NCBI GenBank assembly: GCA_037176725.1
Contig: JAZBRS010000060.1
Location: 59,114,001-59,178,000 of the forward strand
DNA: 64,000 nucleotides
Reading direction: 5' to 3'
DNA from: Posidonia oceanica
Taxonomy: Eukaryota; Streptophyta; Magnoliopsida; Alismatales; Posidoniaceae
A program made the position numbers and the translations under genes. The notes below the pieces were generated by a model that saw nothing but the letters and a program-made list of their open reading frames with translations, had not been told where the DNA came from and did not search any database. Shown in pieces: positions 34,315 through 44,700 of the stretch. Position 1 is the first letter of the stretch. The number at the start of each line of letters is the position of its first letter.

Positions 34315-35420
34315 CCTTAGGCTGATATCCTAAACTATCAACAATCAAGCACTCTCAGGCTGATATCCTAAACTATCTACTCTCAGGCTGATATTCCTAA
34401 ACTATCTACCCAGGCTGATATCCTAAACTATCTATTCTCAGGCTGATATTCCTAAACTATCTATCTTTTGGCCGATCCATGGTTGGCCCGTAGTTGTGTT
34501 ATACGGCTGACATCTAGTAACTATCCCTCGCAGTGCCGCCAGGCTGATAACCTAAACTATCTATCTAGGCTGGTAACCTAAACTACCTAGGCTGATATCC
34601 TAAACTATCCATCCAGGCTGATATTCCTAAACTATCCGGCATCTGCGTTATACGGCTGACATCCAGTAACTGTCCCTCGTAATTGCCCCCTCCAGTTGAT
34701 AGGACTGTAAACTATCTATCTAGGCTGATATCCTAAACTATCTAGGCTGATATCCTAAACTATCTATCTAGGCTGATAACCTAAACTATCGATCTAGGCT
34801 GATATCCTAAACTATCCATGGCAATTACGTTATACGGCTGATATCCAGTAACTATCCCTTGCAATTGCTCTTTCCAGTTGATAGGACTGTAAACTATCGC
34901 TAGGCTGATACCCTAAACTATCGATCTAGGCTGATATCCTAAACTATCTACCGCAATTGCATTATACGGCTGACATCCAGTAACTGTCCCTCGCAAGGCC
35001 GCCAGGCTGATAACCTAAACTATCGATCTAGGCTGGTAACCTAAACTACCTAGGCTGATATCCTAAACTATCTATCCAGGCTGATATTCCTAAACTATCC
35101 GGCACTTGCGTTATACGGCTGATATCCAGTAACTATCCCTCATGGTTTGCCCTTTCCAGTTGATAGGACTGTAAACTATCTATCTAGGCTGATATCCTAA
35201 ACTATCTAGGCTGATATCCTAAACTATCTATCTAGGCTGATATCCTAAACTATCTATGGCAACCATGTTATACGGCTGATATCCAGTAACTATCACTCAC
35301 AACTGCGCCTTCCGGTTGATAGGACCGTAAACTATCGCCAGGCTGATAACCTAAACTATCGCCCTCGGCTGATGATCCGAAACTCATCCGGTCGATAAGT
35401 CCGACAACTTATCACCTCCC
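34315..35420 (+). repeat. Structured short-repeat array of element B (predicted pseudoknot array and multibranch domain)
   Basis: There are about 28 units ending in AAACTATC or a variant, plus six 30-nt linkers. Each unit has stem 1 (AGG/CCT, TAGG/CCTA, CAGT/ACTG, CGGT/ACCG or TCGG/CCGA) and a loop GATA, GGTA, GATAG or GATGA complementary to TATC, TACC, CTATC or TCATC downstream: the topology of an H-type pseudoknot with an A-rich third loop. Five helices of 9-10 bp (34529/34638, 34678/34820, 34860/34953, 34992/35101, 35141/35258) close groups of units, and AGTTGTG 34492-34498 with CACAACT 35298-35304 closes the whole. The structure is inferred from pairing, not measured. Confidence 0.83.
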
Positions 35421-35799
35421 CGCGCGACTTCGTCCCAAGAGACGGAGCCCCGCATCCTTCCGCGTCCGGGAGAAGGTCCACCTCTCCCGTCGCGCCTTTG
35501 TAGCTTTGGCTATCCTTCTTTTCGTGGCAGGCCGGGACCTCCTCGTCAAGCTCCACAGCGCGCTGCAACGTCCCTCTTCAGCATCGTCAGCATCGCCGGC
35601 GTCACCAGCGTCGCTTCGGCCCTCCCCATCGATACTAACTCTAACACTAACTCTTGCACTGCATCCGCATTAGCATGCATCGCATACATTGCGCCTCGTC
35701 CATTTGCACCTGCACTTCGCATTGCGGCAACGATCCACGATGTTCGGCGCATCCGTCGAATAAGTGGCTCACGCCGATAGCAAACCCTCTGCTCTCGCC
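35421..35799 (+). other. Noncoding 3' internal segment of element B
   Basis: There is no gene. Counterpart of 10745-11130 in A. Confidence 0.6.
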
Positions 35800-35891
35800 G
35801 GTCAAATGGGGTGTCTCGTCAACCCTGAGCAGCGGCCTCACTTCGCTCGGCCTCGCTCAGGGAGGGGCATCTGTTGACACCCCATTTTGAC
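35800..35891 (+). repeat. Inverted repeat enclosing the PPT of element B
   Basis: GTCAAATGGGGTGTC at 35800-35814 pairs with GACACCCCATTTTGAC at 35876-35891, which is inside the LTR. The inner stem is CCCTGAGC 35823-35830 with GCTCAGGG 35855-35862. Confidence 0.83.
35859..35871 (+). promoter_or_regulatory. Polypurine tract of element B
   Basis: AGGGAGGGGCATC immediately before the 3' LTR. Confidence 0.88.
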
Positions 35892-38800
35892 TGGCTGGAT
35901 CGTTTGGAGCCTTCCGGTGGCTGCTGGACCCGAACCCAGACCCAAACCTACACCTTCCTCTCCTTCCTTCCCCTCAAAACAAGCCTAAACTCAACCTAGG
36001 ATTACCCCCCTCTCCCGAACCTGAAAACCCACCAAAATCCATAGGAACACTCACCCCTGATGACTTAGTAAACCCACCAAAAAGCCTGCGAAATCTCAAA
36101 CCAGACCCCTCCCAAAAAATCCTAGGAAACTTAGGCAAAAATACCCTTTTTCTACACCTCAAAACCCCTCCAAAACTTCCTCGAAACCGAACCAAAACTC
36201 CAGGACCAGAACTAGAAACCCTAGACCCCTCACCCGCCAATTTTCACCCATTTCCGAGACTCCTAAGACCCCTTTTCGCTGGAATTATCGTTTTCTCTCT
36301 CCGGGATTATCGTTTTCTCTCTCCTCTCTCTCTCCTGATTATCGTCTCTCTTTTCATCCCCTTCTCGCCCTCCTTCTGGCTTGGCAGCGGGCCCCCTTTG
36401 TACTCCTATCCCTTCTCTATCTTATTCCTATTTTTATTTTATTTTTACCATCTTCCTTGAATTTTAAAAAATCTTTTCCCTCAAACCTACCTCTTTCCCT
36501 TTTATTCCCTTTTTTCCTTTTTTCTTCTTCTTTTTCTTTTCCTCTTCTTTCCTTTGCAAAAAACCTCAAAAATCCTTAAAAATCTGTAAAACCCCAAGAC
36601 CTAAAAGAAACAAATCAGAATCCCAAGAAAAAGCAATTAAAAACATTAAATAAATAATTAAAAACCCAAGCTTAATTAAATCAAGCTAAAAAGAAAATCA
36701 AGCATGCAAACTGAAAAATGCAAAACAAACTAAAATAAAATACTGTAAAATCAACTAAAAAACTGAAATAAAATCAGAACCTACCAAAAATGAAAACCCC
36801 ACTAAAAGAATTAAAAAACAAACCCTAGAGAGAAGAATTAAAAATCAAATACTAAAACAAGTAATTAAAGAGAACAAAAAACTTAACCTAATAAACATAA
36901 GAAAGAAACAACATAAGAACTTAATTAAAAAAGGAAAAGAAAATACAGTTAAAAGACTTAAAACACTTAATCAAACCAGAAAAATCCAACTAAAAAACAT
37001 CAAGAAGAATTAACAAATAAAAATCAAAAAACCTAGGTCAAGAGACTTAAAAAGGGAAAACATAAAAGACTAGAAATAAAAGCCCCAAAACCCACTCAAA
37101 ATAATATGAAAATAAATCCTAAAAATCCTAATTAACATCCTAAAATACTTAACAAGAAAACACAATTTTAAAAACAATTTAAAAGAATTTAACCAACACT
37201 TAATCAAGTGGGAAATGGATTAAAAACAAAATAAAACCCTAAAACCCTAATCAAGCCTAAAACACACTAATTAACCTAAAAACGGTCATTAAAAAATCCA
37301 GATATACACCTAACCTACAACCCAAGTCATCCCATATTTTTATTTATTTTTATCTTATTTTCTCCTATTTTTTCTTTCCATCTTTCTTTCTTCCTTCTTT
37401 TTCTTTTCCCCTTTTCTTCCTTACTGGGCTTATCAGCCCGTTCACCATTTTTCTCCTTTTTTTCAAAATTCCGGCCCACGGCCCGCTGCTACAGTCCGTC
37501 GTCCTCCTTCCCTCGCCCGCGCGCCAGGTGCTACAGTGATCGCTGCTGCTACAGTCCTGCCACAGCAGCTGCAGCACCAGCCCTTGTCACTGCAGACCTG
37601 CGCTCGCACGTCTCTGCCGGACCAGACCGGCGTGCGCCGCACCGCGTCCGTGCATCCTGCCACCGCCCCTCCGCATTAATTCGCCACAGCCAGGCCTGCA
37701 AGCAACCGGATTTCTTAAGGGTCAAAAACAGGAGGGAAAGAGGGGGGAAGGATAGAGAGAACATCCAGGAAGAGAGGAGGAGATCCCAGGAGCAATTCCC
37801 ATCAAGTAAGAGTCCCATTCTTCCTCTGAAATCCACCCCGAAGCACCCGACCCTCCGCACTTCTTTCCACAGCGAACCAGAGCCGGAAACACCTTCTGAA
37901 CCCTCCAGAATCCGCCCCCCAATCTCACCCAAGCCACCTGCAACCTAACCCACCATTCCACACAGAGAACGACCCCAGCATTTCGCCTCCAGCCTCCTGA
38001 AAACCAGCAGAACCCAGCTCCGACCCATTCCAAAAATTCCCTCTGCCACAGGCCGCTTCTCCTCCCCAGGCTCTGCCCGGATAGTCCCCAGAACATCACC
38101 TCCCTAGGCCACCTAACCTCCAGCTCGGTAACCCACCACAGGCGAAACGCCCCACTACAAACACCTGCGGCCGTTTCTGGCCGAACCTCACTCCACCGGC
38201 AAACTCTTTCCACGGCCTCCAGAAGACCATTTTGACCACCCAGAATCGTCCACCAAGCCTCCAGCTACCTCCCGGAGCCACCCATTCGATCCGGAGGGCG
38301 ACAGACACCTCCCCCCACTTCACTCCACCAGCAGTGCACCCAATCTCGCCGAATCTTCCTCCGATCTTCGAAGCTTGCGTCCAGCCATCCAGGAAGCTCC
38401 GGAGAGTCGCTTCGAGGCGATTCCAGCCCTCGCGAGCAGCGGACAGCGCTTCCCCTTACCGGACGAACTCCACCGGCGGCTTCTGGAACCACCTGCGTCG
38501 GGAGGACGTCTCAAACGCGGGAACTGGTAAACGTCTACTCTTTCAGCCTCCTCATCCTCTCTTCTTGCTTTTCCACCCCTCGAAAAGGGGTTCTGCAGCC
38601 GCGTTCGCGAGGTCAGCGCCGTCGCTGACCTTCTTCCCCGACGAGCTCGATGCTCGTCCCGTCGCGCCGAGCTGCAGAACGACCTCCCGTTGGTCGTCCT
38701 AGCTCCGCACTGACCTCAGGAATGCAGCCCAGCCTTCAACTCGCGTCGACGACGCCCCGGTCGTCCTCCTGGCCTCCGATCAGACTCAGACCTCCGGTGG

Positions 38801-41786
38801 CTCCCCAGCTCCGCTCCTGGCAGCGTCGCCGCTCGCTGGACCTCGCCCGAGCTCCGCCAGGGCCTGGTGAAGCTCGCCCGCCGAGTTGTCTCCCCGGAGC
38901 GCCCTCCTGTCCCCTTTGTCGGCCACTGGTAGCAGTTGCTACAGTGGTCGACGGCCTGCGTTTGCACTGTAGCAATATTTTGCTTAGCTTAGGTATTTTA
39001 CCCTAAAATTGCATGTCTGGTTTTAGTTTCTGCTTATTTGCGTTCCAGTCCTTTATTTGATTAATCTGCTGTGTTTCTGAATCAAAATCATATTAAATTG
39101 CATGATCTGTTTATGTTTCCTAGTATTTGCCCTTTAATCCTTTTACTGTGCTTTCTAGTTATAAGAAGTTTGAGTTTAGCCCTTCTCTTTTTGATTTTAG
39201 CATCTGAATCCTGCAGTAGATTATTTAATTTTAATGCATTAACTTTGCCATACTAAATTGCATTTCAAATCCCTAGTTTTGCCATTTTTGCATCTTAATC
39301 TATTGCACTGTAGTAACTTAGGTTCTGATTTTTATTTTTGATTGATGCATTGCATTTTGCACCTTCTGGTCTTGCATATTTACACACAGATCCTTTTTAA
39401 ATACACAGTAATCATTTTGCATGCATATTTGCTTACTACATTGCATTTTCAACCCTACATCTTTTAAAAATTGCATGTCAGTCCCCAGACCATGATTTCA
39501 GAGTATATTTCCCATATGAAATTGCATTTTCAGACCCTGCATGATTTGAAAATCACACATAGAGCCTTGCATCTTTTGAAAAATTATGTGAAAAGACTGT
39601 TTTACCCCTAAGTTGCATTTTAACTCCCATGTTTGCAAAAATTGCATGTAAACCCTCCATTTGCATTCCCGGACTCCCTAGAACCCCTGTTTTCTGGAAA
39701 ATTTGCATTTTAGCCCCTTCCTTTTTCAAAAAATACTTTTAAACCCCCGTTCTTTCCAAATGGCTTTTCCTTATCTTTTCTGGCTTTGCATGCATTCCGC
39801 ATCCATCTTAATCTTGCATTTAAGCTCCCCTTTGCATACACCAAGCACTTTTAACTCCCCTTCACTTGGGAGGACCTTCAGCACACCCCTAGGACCTCCT
39901 GAACACTTAGATCTGTTCTCCTCTTCTGTTCTGGCCCTTCCGCTCCGAAGTTGCGATATCTTTCAATCCGACCGTCGGATCTCCTCAAGTAAGCTGCCCA
40001 GGCGACCGCAGCGAAGCGCTCTTCAGCATGGACCAAACAGATCTCCGATCAGACTCCCGGATCTCCAGGTATATCTTCCTGAACTTCTGCACTGCATTCA
40101 TTTTGCAAGCCATTTGCACCGTTTTGCGTGCCTTTTAGTTTCTTCCCCTCGTTTTGCGTGCCATCGTGTTTTATCGCTCCGTTTTGCGTGCCGCTTCTTT
40201 GTCTTGCACCGTTTTGCGTGCCCTTTAGTTTTTTCGTCTCGTTTCGCGCGTTTTCAAGTTTTATCGCTCCGTTTTGCGCGCCACTTCTCTATCTTGCACC
40301 GTTTTGCGTGCCTTTTAGTTTCTTCGCCTCGTTTTGCGTGCCATCATGTTTTATCGCTCCGTTTTGCTCGCCACTTCTCTGCCTTGCACCGTTTTGCGGG
40401 CCTTTTAGTTTTTTGCCTCGTTTCGCGTGTTTTCTTGCTTTCTCGCTCCGTTTTGCGCGCCACCTCTCTGCCTTGCACCGTTTTGCGTGCCTTTTAGTTT
40501 TTTGCCTCGTTTTGCGTGTTTTCTTGCTTTCTCGCTCCGTTTTGCGCGCCACTTCTCTGCCTTGCACCGTTTTGCGTGCCTTTTAGTTTTTTACCTCGTT
40601 TTGCGTGTTTTCTTGTTTTCTCGCTCCGTTTCGCGCGCCACTTCTCTGTCTTGCACCGCTTTGCGTGCCTTTTAGCTTTCTCGCCCCGTTTTGCGTGTTT
40701 TCTTGTTTTTCTCGCTCCGTTTTGCGTGCCTTTTAGTTTTTTGCCTCGTTTTGCGTGTTCTCTTGTTTTCTCGCTCCGTTTCGCGTGCCCTTTAGTTTCT
40801 TCGCCTCGTTTTGCGCGCAGTCTTGTTTTTCCGCTCCGTTTCGCGTGTCTTCATGTTTTCTTGCCTCGTTTTGCGCGCAGTCATGTTTCCCCGCACCGTT
40901 TTGCGTACCCTTTCGTTTTCTCGTCTCGTCTTGCGTGCCCTGGTGTTTTTCTTGCCCAGTTTTGCGCCCTTCTTTCGTTTTCTCGCACGGTTTCGCGTCC
41001 TTGTTCCGTTCCTTGCATCATTTTGCATGCCAACCCTGTTCTCGCATCTTTTTGCATACTGGTTTCGTTCCTCGCACTGTTTTACGCGGTTTTCCTTGCA
41101 TGTCGATTGCATTACATGGTTTTCTCGCTGTTTCGTTCTTTCGCCTGCATTTGCATATAGGGCGATGATGCTTACTGTCCGGAGTTCTCACGAGCCAGGT
41201 TTCGCCCGGTTCGGAACACAGACAGCGTTGCTGAGCGCTTAGATTGCACGTTTACTTCCTTGCATCGTCTTTTATCACTTAGAGCACACCCTTGAGCATT
41301 TAGACAGGCATTCATTGGCACTTAGGCATTCAAAGTCTGCATTTCCCTGCATATGCGAGCGTAAGCCTAGAAAGACCGATTCTCGGGTGTGTCGGGGGTG
41401 CCTAACACCTTCCCCGCGCGTAACAGGAGTCCTTACCCTCTCTTGGCCCGTAATGACCATATTGCCCTTGTCCTAGGCACGAGTCACCTCGTTTGCATTC
41501 ATTTGCATCTTATTTCTTTTGCATTGCTTTGCTTTGCATCTTTTGCTTGGTTTTGCGTGATTATTCACGCATTTCCCCGGTTTTCCTCGTCTTCCGATTT
41601 AATAGACTTGGTGGCGACTCTGATTTTGTCTTACCTTCTTCTTTTCCTTCCTTTTTCCCCTCTTTTAAATGTTTTCGAGTTAGGTCTTCCTTCTCGGACA
41701 TAGCCGCTTATAGTGAGCCTGATTCCGATCGGTGCACGTGAGCTTTGGCATCCTGCATGGACGATCCGAACACCGGGATTACTACA
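35872..41786 (+). repeat. Element B 3' LTR (5915 bp)
   Basis: Same sequence as 17609-23674 with scattered single-base differences and one 151-bp repeat unit fewer. The near identity fits a recent insertion. It includes a GC-rich module 37363-39003, a subrepeat array 40110-40985, the U5 block 41347-41500, and the PBS-like 11-mer 41612-41622. Confidence 0.95.
40110..40985 (+). repeat. 30-bp subrepeat array in B 3' LTR
   Basis: Homologue of 21845-22870, one higher-order unit shorter. Confidence 0.88.
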
Positions 41787-41791
41787 GCCGG
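41787..41791. repeat. Target site duplication of element B, right copy (GCCGG)
   Basis: Matches 17604-17608. Confidence 0.95.
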
Positions 41792-44700
41792 CACAAAAAC
41801 TGAACCGGGTACGCCATCATATAGTGCCTCAGTTTCTGTGCGGCCCAGACAAGGGATAAACAGGTTTTCTCCATCACGCTGTACCTGGCTTCACATTCAT
41901 TGAACTTTTTGCTCAGGTAGTAGATGGCGCGCTCTTTCCTGCCAGATTCGTCGTGTTGGCCCAGGACGGCGCCCATGGAATGCTATGTGGTTGACAGATA
42001 GTGGAGCAGAGGTCTTCCTGGTGTGGGAGGGACCAAGACGGGGGGTTTGACCAGTAGCTGCTTGATCTTCTCAAATGCGGCTTGACATTCTTCATTCCAG
42101 TCGATTTGTGCATTCTTCCTCAGGAGTTTGAAGATGGGCTCGCAGATGGGCGTAAGCTGTGTAATGAAGCGGCTGATGTACTGTAAACGCCCAAGTAGGC
42201 CTCGAACCTCCTTCTCGGTTCTAGGGGGTGGCATCTCCACGATGGCTTTAGCTTTCATCGGGTCCACTTCAATCCCCCTTTGGCTAACAATGTAGCCGAG
42301 CAGTTTGCCAGATGAAACCCCGAATACGCACTTGTTGGGGTTAAGCCTCAGTCTGTACTTCCTCAGACGGTCAAAGAGCTTCTTTAGGCAACTAAGGTGA
42401 TCCTCAGGCTCCTTGGTCTTCGCGATCATGTCATCCACATAGACCTCCACTTCTTGGTGCATGAGGTCGTGGAAAAGTGTGGTCATGGCCCTCTGATATG
42501 TTGCGCCAGCATTCTTCAACCCAAACGGCATAACCTGATAACAGAAGACCCCCCAGGGGGTGATGAACGAAGTTTTTTCCATGTCTTCTTCTGCCATCTT
42601 GATCTGATTATAGCCGGAGAAGCCATCCATAAAGGACAGCATCTTGTGGCCTGCGGTATTGTCGACTAGGACGTCAATGTGAGGCAATGGGAAGTCGTCC
42701 TTGGGACTCGCCTTGTTCAGGTCCCTGTAGTCGATACATACCCGGATCCGGCCGTCCTTCTTGGGCACTGGCACGATGTTTGCAAGCCATTCAGGGTAAA
42801 GGACGACCTTTAAAAAGTTAACATCAAGCTGCTTCATTATTTCTTCCTTGATCATGAGCAGCCACTGTGGTCGCCATCTTCTCAGTTTCTGCTTTACTGG
42901 CTTGGCATCTGGCTTCAAGGGCAAGTTATGGACCACTATTTCGACATCCAGGCCGACCATGTCTTCATAAGTCCAGGCGAAGACATCCGCATACTCCCTC
43001 AGGAATGCGATGAACTCTATCCTGACTTGTGGTGATAGCAGGGCACTGATGCGAACTTCTTTGGTTTCTTCGGCTGTGCCGAGGTTAATAGTCTCCGTTT
43101 CTTCCTCAACATGCAGATTGGGACCTTCTGGGTCGTCGTCATAGGGCCGGAACTCAGGCGATGGGTCATCATTCTCATCTTCGCCTGTATTATCTTCCTC
43201 TCCGTACGCAACAAGTTCCGAGAGAATCTCCTTTTCGAAAGTGGGGTTTGTCACATCGAAGGAGTGCAGGAGTTCTGCTTCTTGGCCCCGGTGACGCCTC
43301 AGGATGGTCACGCCTACCCGAGTGTTTCTGAATCTACGGTGTGCGACCTCTGCTCTGGCGGCTTCTGCTGTCTGCTCTGCTGTTGATGACACTACTGCAC
43401 GTTCTGCTGACACTACTGAAGGCCCTGCTGGTTCTGCGACTGATACTGCTGATGACCTTGCTACTGAAACTTCTGACAACTCTGTCACTGACTCTGCTCT
43501 TTGCTCTGTTACTGCTGCTGTGCAATCCGCTGGTGTCTCTTCTTCTGGATCCGCCAATGTACTTGTGGAAGGCATATGCTGTACAAGCCATCTGGACCCA
43601 CCCTCGGCTTGAAGAGTAATGAGCTCGTCGGGTCTGAGAGAGTCCGACACCATTGAGCTTTCTCCTAGGACCATGATGGAGGTGGAGTCCTCTCGCAGAG
43701 GAGGATCCGTAACTATGGCTTTTCCTTTCCTTTCTGCGGCTTGGTGTCGTGCCAAGTCTTCTACTATGGATTCGAGCTGTTCCTGGTAAAGCAGCTCCAA
43801 ATCCGACATCCATGAATCGACTTGGGCTTCTACCGCCCCTTCTTCTTCCTCATCCGGGGGTGAATCGACATAGTAGGCGCCGAGGGCCTGAGGCACTGGC
43901 TCGGCTGCAAGATGGATTGCTGTCTCTGTTACTTGTATCTTCTGACTCACGGGCGCGCCTGATTGCGACTGTCCCGGCAAGGGAGACCCAGATGGTCTAG
44001 TCAGAGGGATTGCAGATGGATATGCTGCCAGAGTGACTGCCGCTGTTAGAGGATGGGCGGAGGTGCTCTCTTGAAGGCCCGAAGGCCGGGAGACCGCGAT
44101 GCTCAGCTGGTTCTCCGTGACTGATGATGATGACGAGAGCTCGGCCTCCGATGCCATAGGATCTGGCCATGAAAGTTGCCGTTCTGCGGCAAGGGGGTGC
44201 ATGACTGATTGAGTTGGCTGTATCGCCTGTTATGCGGCCTCTGAAAAGGGCTGAGCTGTGCTGCTGACTGAGCTCAGCGACTGACCTTTCTGCGAAGGTG
44301 GTAGTTGCATTGATGCGACAACGGTTGCCTGCGAACTGACTGACTGTGCTTGAGCTAGTGCTGGCATTGCTAACATGGCTGTGGGAGAATCAAAGACTGC
44401 CAAATCTGCCAAGGGTTCTGCCAAGACTGCTGCTTCATGATCTATGGAAGGAGTGGCCAGATAAACCGACTGATGTGCTGTTGCATTGGGCTGGCTTTCA
44501 CTGCAAGTCTGAACTGCCCCTGTTGTGCCCGACTGTTCCTCGTCCGAGTAATAGTCCTCAACGCAGACCCAGTCCTCCTCCGGTGGCGGAGGGCTTTGAC
44601 ACGGCTCAGACGGCACTACGGCTTGAACTGCGCTTGAGTCCAGGATACCCGCGCTCGTAAAGTTGGCCAAGCTCCGAGGTATGACCATTCTCTGATTCTT

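Larger units (their letters stand above)
17609..41786 (+). mobile_element. Element B: innermost 24.2-kb Tat/Ogre-like element lacking most of pol
   Basis: Two plus-strand LTRs of 6066 and 5915 bp, TG...CA ends, and GCCGG target copies at 17604-17608 and 41787-41791 define a complete insertion. A tRNA-Arg PBS follows the 5' LTR and a PPT precedes the 3' LTR. The internal region is 12.2 kb. It holds gag-protease with one stop, then a deletion junction at about 30226-30235 that joins the linker upstream of RT directly to the last codons of pol, then the DUF7745-like ORF and the structured repeat array. It is the youngest element here because it lies in A. If it moved after the deletion occurred, it was mobilised in trans. 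Confidence 0.96.
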
